A DNA stretch of 64,000 nt, taken from Corynebacterium doosanense CAU 212 = DSM 45436 (GTDB lineage Bacteria > Actinomycetota > Actinomycetes > Mycobacteriales > Mycobacteriaceae). The position numbers and the translations under genes are program-made. Shown here piece after piece: positions 7,394-16,974 of the stretch. Under the pieces are notes generated by a model. It made no database searches, was not told the DNA's origin, and saw nothing but the letters and a program-made list of their open reading frames with translations. Where the stretch lies: the NCBI RefSeq assembly GCF_000767055.1, contig NZ_CP006764.1, positions 744,001-808,000 of the forward strand. The letters run 5' to 3'. Position 1 is the first letter of the stretch, and each line of letters opens with the position of its first letter.

Positions 7394-7759
7394 CTACTGC
7401 GTGAGAATCACCAGCGTGACCGTCGCAGCTTCGCGGGCGACAAGGCTGTGCTTTCGCCGCGGCTCAATGTGCAGGGCGCGGCCGGGGGTCAAGTTCTCGG
7501 TCACCGCGCGGCCGTCGCCGGCATCCACGGTGACGGAGACGTCTCCGGTCTGCCCGAGGATGAGGATCGGGGCGGGGGCCTGGTGGTCGGCCATCTCGTC
7601 GCCGGGACGGAAGGAGAGGCGGACCACGGTGGCACCTTCGAGACGCTCGATCACCTTGAGGTTGGGAACGGCCCTCCTCGGGGAGGAATCGTGGGCGGTG
7701 GGATACGGGTCGGCGAGGCCAGTGAGCAGCGTCCAGGGAGCGGTGTGAGGGTCAGACAT
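7394..7759 (-). CDS. Cupin-domain protein
   Basis: A 121-aa single-domain cupin. The beta-barrel pattern is visible: VVRLSFRPGDEMADHQAPAP (cupin motif 1 region with one His), then a Gly/Asp turn region and PGRALHIEPRRKHSLVA (motif 2 region). The usual two-His-one-Glu metal set is only partly present, so metal binding is uncertain. The ATG at 7759 has GAAAGGAA about six bases upstream. It is a stand-alone gene beside the tRNA attachment site, so it is the first core gene right of the element. Small cupins of this type are often sensors or binding proteins; the substrate is unknown. Confidence 0.8.
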   Translation of the reverse strand: MSDPHTAPWTLLTGLADPYPTAHDSSPRRAVPNLKVIERLEGATVVRLSFRPGDEMADHQAPAPILILGQTGDVSVTVDAGDGRAVTENLTPGRALHIEPRRKHSLVAREAATVTLVILTQ

Positions 7760-8020
7760 GAGGTTCCTTTCGGGAGTCCATTCTCGGGCGGGTCCCAGCG
7801 CTCACTGACACTAACGTGGCCGGTGCGATCGCCAAGGCGGGGGTCCAGGTTTAAATACTGAAAATCCAGTAAGTAAACTGAACTCTAACACCGCGCCTGA
7901 AAGGTCCACCAGTGCGGACAACACCGTCAGCGCGGGTCGCACAAAGCCGGGAAAGAGTGCAGCATCGGGCGCTCCCAGATCCCCGCATATGTGACATAGG
8001 AAACACTTCCCGGCCAGGGC

Positions 8021-8049
8021 TAGACAGTAAGGCGAGGCTATCCTAAACT
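8021..8049 (+). promoter_or_regulatory. Promoter overlapped by a DtxR-type iron box
   Basis: TAGACA (8021-8026) and TAAACT (8044-8049) are separated by exactly 17 bases. The 19 bases between and over them (8028-8046, TAAGGCGAGGCTATCCTAA) match the DtxR consensus TTAGGTTAGSCTAACCTAA at 15 of 19 positions. A repressor bound here would cover the promoter, so transcription rightward should be induced by iron limitation. Confidence 0.55.
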
Positions 8050-8055
8050 GATTCG

Positions 8056-8240
8056 CGGTGGCGGGATGCGGTCCACATCCTCCAGTTCACCAGGGTTGAA
8101 GCGGGTTGATTCCGTGTGTCACCGGTATCGCCCCGTCGTGGTCACAGGCGGCGGGGAAGGAAAAAGTGCGTGCGCCGTTTCGGCTGATTTTCACGGTCTG
8201 GCAATGGCCCGGGGTCGGTAGTCCGCCCCGGGCCTTTGCT
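8056..8240 (+). ncRNA. Candidate iron-regulated small RNA (about 185 nt)
   Basis: The segment lies between the iron-box promoter at 8021-8049 and a strong hairpin at 8206-8234 (GGCCCGGGG with CCCCGGGCC) followed by TTTGCTCT, which looks like an intrinsic terminator in the rightward direction. An inner hairpin can form between CGCCCCGTCG and GGCGGGG (about 8129-8160). A 51-codon frame from ATG 8066 to TAG 8219 exists but runs into the terminator and has no good ribosome site, so a non-coding RNA is preferred; a small protein is not excluded. The transcript would be convergent with hisN. Confidence 0.45.
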
Positions 8241-8255
8241 CTGCGTTCGGAAAGC

Positions 8256-9044
8256 TCAGGACGCGCCGAGCACCGCGCACACCTCGTCGTGAAGCAGCGA
8301 ATTGGTCGCCAGCGCGTCTCCACCGTGCGGGCCATCCTCGCCCGCCAGGGACGTGAACCGGCCGCCCGCCTCCGTGACCAGCACGCTCAGCGCGGCGAGG
8401 TCCCACAGGGACACCTCGGGCTCTGCGGCAATGTCAACCGCGCCCTCGGCCACCAGGCAGTAGGAGAAGAAGTCCCCGTATCCGCGCAGTCGCCAGGTGC
8501 GTTCGGTGAGGTCGAGGAAATTCTCCCGCAGCCCGCGCTCAGACCAGCCGCCGAGGGAGGAGAAGGAGACCGAGGCGTCATCCAGCTGGCCGACGGTGGA
8601 GACCGACAGTCGCTTGGGGGAGCCGCCGTGCACCGTGCGCCATGCGCCCGAGTCCTTGGCCGCCCACCAGCGTCGGCCCAGGGCGGGAGCGGAAACGACG
8701 CCGACAACGGGCACGCCGTCGTCGAGCAGCGAGATCAACGTCGCCCACACGGGCACACCGCGCACGTAGTTCTTGGTGCCGTCGATGGGGTCGATGACCC
8801 ATTGGCGGCCCTCGAATGTCACGTCGCCGCCGAATTCCTCTCCGAGGACATCGTCTGCTGGGCGGGCGGTCTCGATGAGCGAGCGGATCTGTTTCTCGGT
8901 GGCCAGATCCGCTTCGGACACGGGGGTCATGTCGGGTTTGGTGTCCACCTCGAGGTCGGAGGCCTCGAATCGCTCGGCGGTGATGGCGTCGGCTGCCTCT
9001 GCCAGCTCGAGGGCGAGGGCAAGGTCATCTACATAGGTGCTCAT
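8256..9044 (-). CDS. hisN: Histidinol-phosphatase, inositol monophosphatase type
   Basis: A 262-aa member of the Mg-dependent inositol-monophosphatase family. The metal-binding signatures are present: GEEFGG (~residue 71), DPIDGTKNY (~87) and the C-terminal SLWDLAAL motif (~214). In corynebacteria the protein in this position dephosphorylates L-histidinol phosphate to histidinol in histidine synthesis. The stop is close to the terminator of the opposing small transcript, and a second family member follows upstream with a gap of six bases, so the two are probably cotranscribed. Assignment to histidinol phosphate rather than inositol phosphate rests on family position and gene context. Confidence 0.85.
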   Translation of the reverse strand: MSTYVDDLALALELAEAADAITAERFEASDLEVDTKPDMTPVSEADLATEKQIRSLIETARPADDVLGEEFGGDVTFEGRQWVIDPIDGTKNYVRGVPVWATLISLLDDGVPVVGVVSAPALGRRWWAAKDSGAWRTVHGGSPKRLSVSTVGQLDDASVSFSSLGGWSERGLRENFLDLTERTWRLRGYGDFFSYCLVAEGAVDIAAEPEVSLWDLAALSVLVTEAGGRFTSLAGEDGPHGGDALATNSLLHDEVCAVLGAS

Positions 9045-9050
9045 GCTGGC

Positions 9051-9908
9051 CTATCCTATGGCTTTCAGCGTGTCGGCGACCTCGGCCACGGCCTGCGGGT
9101 TTCCAGCCACGCACCAGACCACCCCGCCGGCCTCGACCTTGATGCACGTGCCGCCGACGCCTTCTACCAGTGCCTTTCCTGGCAGCCAGTCCCAGTCGGC
9201 GACGGTGTGTTGCATCCACACTCCCAGTTCTCCGGCCGCCACTCCGGCGAGGTCGACGGAGCCGGCGCCGAACATGCGCAGGGTGGCGAAACCGGTGACC
9301 ACGGACTGCCAGGCACCACGAACCTGGTCATCGTCGAGCCAGTGCGGGTGGAGATAGGTTCCCAGGCTGAGGTGGCTGGACGGGGCGTCGACAAGCTCCG
9401 CCAAGCTGGTGCCGTCGATGGTGGTGGGAAGTTCCGGGCCGCCGCACCAGGTGTAACCCATGGCCGGGCGGTGGACGGCACCGAGAATCAGACGTTCGGG
9501 ATCGGACGGCTCGCCCTCGACGAGTGCTAGCGCGCTGCACCAGTAGTCCGAACCGGAGGTGAAGTTATAGGTGCCGTCCACGGGGTCGATGACCCAGGTA
9601 CGGCCGCTTTTCGACGCCCGTTGCGCCCCTTCCTCCCCCAGGACCCCGTCCTCCGGCCGCAGCGCGTCGAGGACACCGGCGACGAACTGTTCGGCCGCCC
9701 GGTCGGCGTCGGTGACGACATCCGAGATGGAGGTCTTGAAGTCGGTCGATACCCCGCTTTCGCGCATTCGCCAGGCCAGGCGCCCGGCGTTGAACACCAG
9801 GGCCTTGGCCAGCTGCTCGTCACTGTCACCGTGGTGGGCATCGGCGAAGGTGGCAGTGAGGGCGTCCACCATGTCGGACAGGGAGATGTCGGATTCTTTA
9901 GAGCTCAT
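9051..9908 (-). CDS. Inositol monophosphatase family protein (HisN paralogue)
   Basis: A 285-aa protein with the family signatures GEEGA, DPVDGTYNF (~residue 87-95) and DWDWLPGKALVEGVGG near the C-terminus. It is a second inositol-monophosphatase family enzyme directly upstream of hisN. The ATG at 9908 has AAGG five bases before it; an alternative ATG at 9917 would add three residues. A much longer open frame continues upstream to 10931 but only as a shadow of prfB. It is divergent from prfB with about 54 bases between starts. The substrate is uncertain (inositol phosphate or a related sugar phosphate). Confidence 0.82.
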   Translation of the reverse strand: MSSKESDISLSDMVDALTATFADAHHGDSDEQLAKALVFNAGRLAWRMRESGVSTDFKTSISDVVTDADRAAEQFVAGVLDALRPEDGVLGEEGAQRASKSGRTWVIDPVDGTYNFTSGSDYWCSALALVEGEPSDPERLILGAVHRPAMGYTWCGGPELPTTIDGTSLAELVDAPSSHLSLGTYLHPHWLDDDQVRGAWQSVVTGFATLRMFGAGSVDLAGVAAGELGVWMQHTVADWDWLPGKALVEGVGGTCIKVEAGGVVWCVAGNPQAVAEVADTLKAIG

Positions 9909-9962
9909 GGCCTTCATTGTGCCCGTTAGGAGCCGATGGTGCCTCGGGTAGCATGTGCAACC

Positions 9963-11071
9963 ATGCGACCGGAGACTAGTGCACGAATCGACGAACTCGA
10001 TACCACCCTCACCACCATTGAGAAGGTGCTGGATCTGGACGAGCTCGCCGACCGCGTCCGGGAACTTGAGCAGCAGGCGTCCGATCCCTCGCTGTGGGAC
10101 GATCCCGATCACGCGCAGCAGGTCACCAGCGAGCTCTCCACCGTGCAGTCCCGCATTCGCCGGGTCACCGGCCTGCGCGAGCGCCTCACCGACCTGCCGG
10201 TCATGTACGAACTCGCCGAGGAGGAGGGTGACGCCTCGGTGGCCGACGATGAGCTCGCGGAGCTGGGGGAGGCCATTGACTCCCTCGAGGTCACCACCAT
10301 GCTCTCCGGCGACTACGACCAGCGTGAGGCGGTGATCAACATCCGCTCCGGAGCGGGCGGGGTCGACGCTGCGGACTGGGCCGAGATGCTCATGCGCATG
10401 TACACCCGCTGGGCGGAGAAGAACGGCCACAAGGTCGATGTCTACGACATCTCCTACGCCGAGGAGGCGGGCATCAAGTCCGCCACCTTCGTCGTGCACG
10501 GCGAGTACATGTACGGCCAGCTCTCCGTCGAGCAGGGTGCGCACCGGCTGGTGCGGATCTCCCCCTTCGACAACCAGGGCCGGCGTCAGACCTCCTTTGC
10601 CGAGGTCGAGGTGCTGCCCGTGGTGGAGAAGACCGACCACATCGAGATCCCGGACAACGACATCCGCGTCGACGTCTACCGCTCCTCCGGCCCCGGCGGG
10701 CAGTCCGTCAACACCACCGACTCCGCAGTGCGCATCACCCACCTGCCTACCGGCGTGGTGGTGACCTGCCAGAACGAGAAGTCGCAGATTCAGAACAAGG
10801 CCTCGGCTCTCAACGTGCTCCAGGCCAAGCTTCTGGAGCGCAAGCGCATCGAGGAGCGTGCGGAGATGGACGCCCTCGGTGCCGGCGGCAACGCCTCCTG
10901 GGGCAACCAGATGCGTTCCTACGTCCTGCACCCGTACCAGATGGTCAAGGATCTGCGGAACAACTATGAGGTCAACGACCCCACCAAGGTCCTCGACGGC
11001 GGCATCGACGGATTCCTCGAGGCCGGAATCCGCTGGCGAATGGCGCAGCAGCAGGAGGCGGAGGGAGCACA

Positions 11072-11075
<4 letters not shown>
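9963..11075 (+). CDS. prfB: Peptide chain release factor 2
   Basis: A 370-aa release factor that terminates translation at UGA and UAA. The tripeptide anticodon SPF appears in [10 protein letters not shown] and the catalytic GGQ in [15 protein letters not shown]. The frame is continuous from the ATG at 9963; there is no in-frame UGA and thus no programmed +1 frameshift as in E. coli. The transcript may be nearly leaderless, since no clear Shine-Dalgarno is seen. The TGA stop overlaps the GTG start of ftsE by four bases, so translation of the two is coupled. The order prfB-ftsE-ftsX-smpB is conserved in actinobacteria. Confidence 0.97.
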
Positions 11076-11772
<697 letters not shown>

Positions 11773-11776
<4 letters not shown>

Positions 11777-12675
11777 ATCTGGCCTACATCTTCCGCGAAG
11801 GCTTCCGAGGCCTGCGCCGGAACCTCACCATGTCCATCGCGTTGATCATCACCACGGCGATCACGTTGGCGTTGCTGGGCACGGCGGTGCTTATCGGCCA
11901 GATGACCGAGGACACCAAGCAGATCTACCTCGACCGCGTAGAGGTGATGGTGCAGTTCGACGAGGCCATCTCCGCCGGTGACAGTGACTGTTCCTCCGCC
12001 GAGTGTTCCTCGGTCCGCTCCGAGCTCGAGGCTTCGGATGACGTCGAGTCAGTGCGTTTCCGCTCCCGCGAGGAATCCTATGAGAGGTTCGTGGAGATCT
12101 TCCGCGAGTCCGACCCGACGCTCGTGCAGGAGACCACACCGGACGCCCTGCCGGCCGCTCTGCATGTCCGGCTGGCCGAGCCCACCGACATCTCGCCCCT
12201 GGATCCGATCGCGCAGATGCCGGGTGTGGTTCGTGTGGTCGATCAGACCGACGATGTCAGCGCCGCCACTGACAACCTTGATTCCCTCCGCAATGCCGCT
12301 GCCATTCTGGCGTTGGTTCAGCTCATTGCCGCCGTCTTCCTCGTGTCCAACATGGTTCTTCTCTCCGCGCACTCGCGCCGGGTGGAGACCAGCATCATGC
12401 GAATCGTCGGCGCTAATCGACGCATGTCGCAGGGCCCTTTCGTTGTCGAGGCCGTGCTTGCCACTGCGCTGGGTGCAGCTCTGGGCATCCTCGGAATGGT
12501 GGTGGGCAACCGGTTCGTCGTCATGCCGGCACTGTCCGGGCTCTACGATTCCGGTCTGTTGGCTCGGGTGTCGAATGCTGATGTCTGGCAGGTCATGCCG
12601 CTGCTCGGACTCGGGGGAGTGATTCTGGCCGGTGTGATCGCCTGGGCCACGCTGCGGCTGTACGTGCGAAAGTAG
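11773..12675 (+). CDS. ftsX: Cell division permease-like protein FtsX
   Basis: A 300-aa membrane protein: a first membrane segment (~residues 20-45), an extracytoplasmic domain (~50-165, with two close cysteines), and three further membrane segments (~175-295), the usual FtsX layout. It transmits the ATPase cycle of FtsE to cell-wall hydrolases outside the membrane. It starts with GTG overlapping the ftsE stop. Confidence 0.95.
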
Positions 12676-12679
12676 ACGG

Positions 12680-13243
12680 ATGATCAGATGGGATCTGGGT
12701 CTCTCGCTGGGCCCCGAGGGTGTCGGCACCGCGGTGCGGGTCGAAACTGCGCATCTCATCGGAGTCTTTCCCACTGCCGCCCGGGCCGTCAGCGCAGCAT
12801 CCGGGGCAGCACCGGGAGGTGCGCCGGAACACATCATCCTCGTGTATCCCCAGTCCATGAGTTCAGACGAACTGGGCGAGCAGCTGGGTGAGTGCGCCAT
12901 TGCCGGTGTGAAGGCGCCTGTGGCGACGCGAGATACGGAGGTTCTCGCAGCGATGGCAGGTAGGCGAGCCCTGCTCATCGATTCCGACGCGGGTCTCCTC
13001 GCCTCTTCTGCGGGCCCTGTTGTGGACTTCTCCCCGGAAGTTCTCGCCGACTGGTTCGCGGAGGATCCCTTCGGCCACTCGGTCTATCTCACGGGGGAGC
13101 CCGCCTCCCGGGACAGTTATGTTGTTGCCGCGAGAGACTTTCCTCCCACCCTGGTGGAACGGCCGGCCCTGGCGGCGCTCGCCTTGACGCTCATGCCGGT
13201 TGAGCTGTCGACGAAGCGCCGTCGGTGGTGGTCTCTCCGGTAG
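12680..13243 (+). CDS. Unknown protein between ftsX and smpB
   Basis: A 187-aa protein beginning four bases after the ftsX stop, so most likely in the same operon. It has no signal peptide or membrane segment. An alternating alpha/beta pattern is visible: GLSLGPEGVGTAVRVE, HIILVYPQ, VKAPVATRD, RRALLIDSD, SYVVAARD. It might be a degenerate nucleotide-binding or hydrolase-like fold, but no catalytic motif is evident. The C-terminus is basic (TKRRRWW). I do not recognise it; its position suggests a role linked to cell division or simple cotranscription. Confidence 0.7.
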   Translation: MIRWDLGLSLGPEGVGTAVRVETAHLIGVFPTAARAVSAASGAAPGGAPEHIILVYPQSMSSDELGEQLGECAIAGVKAPVATRDTEVLAAMAGRRALLIDSDAGLLASSAGPVVDFSPEVLADWFAEDPFGHSVYLTGEPASRDSYVVAARDFPPTLVERPALAALALTLMPVELSTKRRRWWSLR

Positions 13244-13368
13244 CCCTTCCGGAGGCGATTTCCCGGCGGATACCTGGGCCCGGGAGTCGACACGGTGCAA
13301 TGGGCGGCGCCCGCCCTCCGGTGGGTTTGGGGCTTAGCCCACCCTGGCAGGTAGGATGACCTCTCATT

Positions 13369-13857
13369 ATGGGCAAGAAAAAGAAGAAGCAGGGCAGCAA
13401 TGTCATTGCGACGAATCGAAAAGCCCGCCATGACTACGCCATTTTGGACACGTACGAGGCGGGAATCGTCCTCGTCGGCACCGAAATCAAGTCTCTGCGA
13501 GACGGCAAGGCGTCCCTCGTGGAGGCGTTCGCCACCATCGACAATGGCGAAGTGTGGCTACGTAACCTGCACATTCCCGAATACTCCATGGGTTCCTGGA
13601 CGAACCACTCGCCGCGGCGTACCCGCAAGTTGCTCCTGCATCGCCGCGAGATTGACACGATCTTCGGCAAGGTGCGCGACGGCAACCGAACCCTCGTCCC
13701 ACTGAGCCTCTACCTCAAGGATGGCCGCGTGAAGGTCGAGCTCGGCCTGGCGCAGGGTAAGCAGGACTACGACAAACGCCAGTCCATCAAGAAGCGCACC
13801 GAGGAGCGCGAGGTCGTGCGCGAGATGGGCCGCAAAATCAAGGGCATCAACGCATGA
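13369..13857 (+). CDS. smpB: SsrA-binding protein SmpB
   Basis: A 162-aa tmRNA partner protein that delivers tmRNA to stalled ribosomes. Family motifs are the basic N-terminus, NRKARHDYAILD, YEAGIVLVGTEIKSLR, HIPEYSMGSW, TRKLLLHRREI and the basic C-terminal tail ending GRKIKGINA. A -10-like TAGGAT lies 14-19 bases before the ATG, so the gene may have its own short-leader promoter in addition to read-through from ftsX. Its end overlaps the convergent phosphatase gene by 11 bases. The tmRNA gene is about 2.2 kb downstream. Confidence 0.97.
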   Translation: MGKKKKKQGSNVIATNRKARHDYAILDTYEAGIVLVGTEIKSLRDGKASLVEAFATIDNGEVWLRNLHIPEYSMGSWTNHSPRRTRKLLLHRREIDTIFGKVRDGNRTLVPLSLYLKDGRVKVELGLAQGKQDYDKRQSIKKRTEEREVVREMGRKIKGINA

Positions 13858-15085
13858 GGCTGACTCCGCCATCGGCATTGACCTGTGGCGTAGCGGCCCA
13901 CGCGGCGGCGAGGTTGAGCCGGTTGTAGGAGTGGGTGCCTTCGTCCAGCGGGTAGCCGGAGTCAATGGCGCTGAGGTGCATGATCGCCTTGCGCTGCTCC
14001 CAGGTCAGCTCCGGGAAGCGTGTCTGCAACAGCACCTCTGAATAGGAGGGGACGTCCATGGGCTGGCCGGCCGGGCCAATCTGGTCGAAGCCGTAGGTCA
14101 TGCGCTCGGTGTAGACGTCCACGGCGTCCCGGGTCGACAGGTAGCCGCTGTCCTCGGCGATGCAGTCCGCCAGCGGCGCCCCACACCGCCACTCAAGCTC
14201 CGCGCGCAGTTCGGCCGATGCCTCGTTGAGTAGTGCCACAAACTCCGGGTCAGACATCCGGTCGATGGCTGCCGCAGTACCGGTCTGCCGGCCACCGATG
14301 ACATCCAGCGGGTAGTGCACACCGAGCACCACACGGTTGTAGCCGACCTCAGATCCGCGCGCGAGCATCTGTGTTCCCAGCTCCGGCAGCATCGCGGCCA
14401 TCATGGTGGACTTCCAGGTGGCCTGGTTGGTGTGACCGGAAGGAAAGGACGGCGAGGTGGAGTATTCGTCCTCGGCGCCATCACGGTGGAAACGCTGTAT
14501 GCGTGCCGGGTCCACGACGAACGGACGGTCCTCACCGTAGAAATACTTCTCCGGGAACGTGGTGGATGCCAACCAGCCTCCGCGTCCGAGTGCCCCGGAG
14601 AGCAGCTGGGTTGTTTTGGGCAGGCGGTTTTCGGCGACGGCATCCCGGAAATGCTGGCCCAGGGTTTCACCCCACGCGTCGGACATGGTGAGCATGAGAT
14701 CGTCGTGGTCGTCAGCGAGGGCACGTTCCACCAGTACAGGGTCATCGGCGGCGGCGTTGTTGATCTCCACCGTGAGGTCCAGGTTGCGGGCCATGACCTC
14801 GGGATGGTGCTGCCGTACGCCGTCGTAGGAGTTGATGGCGTCGAAGTAGAACGGGCCCTTGGCCGGTAAGTCGGAGGCGTAGACCCGGGCGATCTGATCC
14901 GGGGTAAACGGAGAGGGTGTCGGTGCATCCTCGTGCGCGACGGCCGCGGGCACCACCACCGGGTTTCCGGGAAGATGCGTATCGACGCCCTGCAATCCCG
15001 TTGCCGAGGACTGGGCGGTAGCGGTGACGGTGGCCGACAGCATCATGCCGGCGACGGTGAGAACGGTGGCGGTACGCAGGCGCAT
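13847..15085 (-). CDS. Secreted PAP2-type acid phosphatase
   Basis: A 412-aa exported phosphatase of the PAP2/class A acid phosphatase superfamily. The N-terminus MRLRTATVLTVAGMML...TATA is a Sec signal peptide. The active-site triad is visible as KYFYGEDRP (motif 1), PSFPSGHT (motif 2, catalytic His) and YNRVVLGVHYPLDV (motif 3). The C-terminal ~100 residues extend past the core. The ATG at 15085 was chosen over the one at 15118 because it gives a clean signal peptide. It is convergent with smpB, overlapping by 11 bases, and probably transcribed alone. The physiological substrate is unknown. Confidence 0.88.
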   Translation of the reverse strand: MRLRTATVLTVAGMMLSATVTATAQSSATGLQGVDTHLPGNPVVVPAAVAHEDAPTPSPFTPDQIARVYASDLPAKGPFYFDAINSYDGVRQHHPEVMARNLDLTVEINNAAADDPVLVERALADDHDDLMLTMSDAWGETLGQHFRDAVAENRLPKTTQLLSGALGRGGWLASTTFPEKYFYGEDRPFVVDPARIQRFHRDGAEDEYSTSPSFPSGHTNQATWKSTMMAAMLPELGTQMLARGSEVGYNRVVLGVHYPLDVIGGRQTGTAAAIDRMSDPEFVALLNEASAELRAELEWRCGAPLADCIAEDSGYLSTRDAVDVYTERMTYGFDQIGPAGQPMDVPSYSEVLLQTRFPELTWEQRKAIMHLSAIDSGYPLDEGTHSYNRLNLAAAWAATPQVNADGGVSLMR

Positions 15086-15186
15086 GTTGAGGTACTCCGT
15101 AGACAAGGGCAATGACATGTGGACTGTAGGTGCGCCTGATGAATCCCGGGTGAACTCCAGCGGGACACCTGATTATCCTTTGGCAT

Positions 15187-15516
15187 ATGGCGAACTACTG
15201 CGTGAAAGGAAACGATCTGCGCGCCCGTGAGACTCGCTACTGCACCGAGGTGTTGGTGGATCGAACCTGGCACCGGGGGAGCAGTGAGGATGAGCTCGGG
15301 CACGACGAACGGCTGAAATATGTGGCTTCGTCCACTGAGACCCGCAGGAAGTTCGACGAGTGTTTCCGGCGACACCGTGCAGAGCTGGAACGGGGTGGAC
15401 GGGATGTCGATAAGCGCAAAGTACCGGCACAGGGGGTCCTGACGCTGCTCGATGCGGGGAAGGGCAGGGAAAGCGGCCGTTTGCGGATCCCGGCAGCACG
15501 ATTGGAGAGGGCATGA
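15187..15516 (+). CDS. Hypothetical protein upstream of GNAT gene
   Basis: A 109-aa charged protein (many Arg, Glu, Asp, Lys) with three cysteines and no membrane segment. Its TGA stop overlaps the ATG of the acetyltransferase gene (ATGA), which supports translation and coupling. Codon third positions are GC-rich, as in neighbours. I do not recognise the family; a small basic regulator or substrate of the acetyltransferase is conceivable but unsupported. One copy of the word GTCGATAAGC lies within it at 15406. Confidence 0.5.
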   Translation: MANYCVKGNDLRARETRYCTEVLVDRTWHRGSSEDELGHDERLKYVASSTETRRKFDECFRRHRAELERGGRDVDKRKVPAQGVLTLLDAGKGRESGRLRIPAARLERA

Positions 15517-16025
15517 TTATCCGGCGCGTGGGGGAAAAGGACGTGGCCGAGCTCCAGCGGTTGGCGCGGAACACCTTCGTCGAGACCTTCCGGGGCGCGA
15601 CCTCGGACGTGGACATGTACCGCTACCTCGACGACGCGTACTCGACAGAGACCCTGCTCAGCGAACTTCGCGATCCCGAATCCGAGGTGTTTTTCGCGGA
15701 GATCGAGGGGCGGCCGGAGGCGTACCTCAAGCTCAACGTCGGGTCGGCGCAAACGGAGAAGATGCCGGCCGATCACGCCGAGCTGCAACGCATCTACGTC
15801 TCCGCCAGCAGCAAAGGTCAGGGTCTGGGTAGGGCACTCATTGGGCACGCCAAGGAATGGGCGCTCGAGCGCGGCACAAGGACACTGTGGCTGGGGGCCT
15901 GGGAACATAACGAAGCAGCGCTGGATTTCTATCGACGACAGGGTTTCCACCGCATCGGCGAGCACACCTTCACCACGGGCGCGGAGGAGCAGCTCGACTG
16001 GATTCTCGCCCTCGACCTGCCTTGA
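15513..16025 (+). CDS. GNAT-family N-acetyltransferase
   Basis: A 170-aa acetyltransferase. The acetyl-CoA-binding motif A is RIYVSASSKGQGLGRAL (~residues 93-109) and the C-terminal motif B is NEAALDFYRRQGFHRIGEH. The N-terminus IIRRVGEKDVAELQ is the usual first strand and helix. Related small GNAT proteins acetylate amines, polyamines or ribosomal protein termini; the substrate is not predictable here. It is coupled to the preceding small gene and precedes the tmRNA gene by about 80 bases. Confidence 0.88.
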   Translation: MIIRRVGEKDVAELQRLARNTFVETFRGATSDVDMYRYLDDAYSTETLLSELRDPESEVFFAEIEGRPEAYLKLNVGSAQTEKMPADHAELQRIYVSASSKGQGLGRALIGHAKEWALERGTRTLWLGAWEHNEAALDFYRRQGFHRIGEHTFTTGAEEQLDWILALDLP

Positions 16026-16107
16026 CGGCCACTTGCGTGGGAGCGTAGGATCAGCGCAACCTCGGGAAACCGGCATTATCCCGCCCGAGGGCAGTGTTTC
16101 ACTGTAC

Positions 16108-16489
16108 GGGGCTGATTATGGTTTCGACTTCGGACACTGAGCCAGGGGAAGCGTGCCGGTGAAGGCTGGAGGCCACCGCAAGCGCCGCAGCAAAAAAATA
16201 AGCGCAGAGAAGAACTCTCAGCGTGACTACGCCCTCGCTGCCTAAGTAGCGAGCTGCGTGTCTGTCGGACCAGGTTCGCCACTAACCTGGACCCCGGCAT
16301 CGACTCAAGTGGCTTGCCTGTCGGCCGCGTCAGCGGGGCCGGCGGGGACTCTTACCGCTGACTGGGCTCATCATCCGGGACGGTGTCCGTCCAAGCCGGA
16401 GAGCCGAGTAGCGATCAATGCGGACTGCGCACGGAGAAGCCCTGGCAACGTGCCGGAGGACCCGGGTTCAATCCCCGGCAGCTCCACCA
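16108..16489 (+). ncRNA. ssrA: Transfer-messenger RNA (tmRNA)
   Basis: The tRNA-like ends are GGGGCTG (16108-16114) and CAGCTCC-A-CCA (16479-16489) with the T arm CCGGGTTCAATCCCCGG. The messenger part starts with GCA at 16204 and reads AEKNSQRDYALAA before TAA at 16243, ending in the usual ALAA degron. With SmpB it rescues stalled ribosomes and tags the peptide for proteolysis. A strong terminator follows directly. Confidence 0.97.
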
Positions 16490-16490
16490 G

Positions 16491-16530
16491 AAAGACCCCT
16501 CACCTGCTAGAACAGGTGAGGGGTCTTTTC
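16491..16530 (+). terminator. tmRNA intrinsic terminator
   Basis: A 16-bp hairpin AAAGACCCCTCACCTG with CAGGTGAGGGGTCTTT, loop CTAGAA, followed by T residues, starts two bases after the tmRNA CCA end. Confidence 0.92.
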
Positions 16531-16534
16531 ATGT

Positions 16535-16864
16535 TTAGGCGGGGAGCTCCTCCCGGTCGCGCCTGATGGCCGCGCGCTCGGCCATGTTGGATTCCTTCCA
16601 GTCCATGGCGCGTGCGTGAGCCTCTTCGCGCAGCGCGATGAGCTCGTCGATCGTGCGCAGTACCCGGTCAACGTCGGTGCCGGACTTCTCGGCGAACCCG
16701 GTGGCGATCTGGGCCTTGACCTCCTGCTCGGAGAGGTCATTCTCCGTCGCCAGGTGCTGGATGATGGGAAGCAGCGAGCTCCCGGAGATGGCCGAGGCAC
16801 CCTGGATGTTGGTGTCGTCGTCGCGGATCTGCAGGTAGCGGGTGTAAAGCGTGTCGGTGCTCAC
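16535..16864 (-). CDS. Conserved hypothetical helical protein
   Basis: A 109-aa soluble, mostly helical protein (YTRYLQIRDDD, LLPIIQHLATEND, EQEVKAQIATGFAEK, VDRVLRTIDELIALREEAHARA). The GTG at 16864 was chosen because GAAAGG lies about ten bases upstream; a further GTG at 16918 would add 18 residues. It is convergent with tmRNA, sharing the hairpin between them as a possible bidirectional terminator. No known motif is seen and the function is unknown. Confidence 0.65.
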   Translation of the reverse strand: MSTDTLYTRYLQIRDDDTNIQGASAISGSSLLPIIQHLATENDLSEQEVKAQIATGFAEKSGTDVDRVLRTIDELIALREEAHARAMDWKESNMAERAAIRRDREELPA

Positions 16865-16974
16865 GGGTTCGGGGCCTTTCGGTGGAGTCGTCGTGGTGTG
16901 GCCAATGCTAGGGCTCACCGGATCGTTGCTCCGGGAAAGCGGGTGTTGGCCCCCATGCCGCTAACGTGGGTGGG

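Noticed and set aside
9051..10931. 626-aa open frame on the minus strand
   Set aside because: Only the part up to 9908 codes for the phosphatase-like protein; the rest is a shadow of prfB with low-complexity composition.
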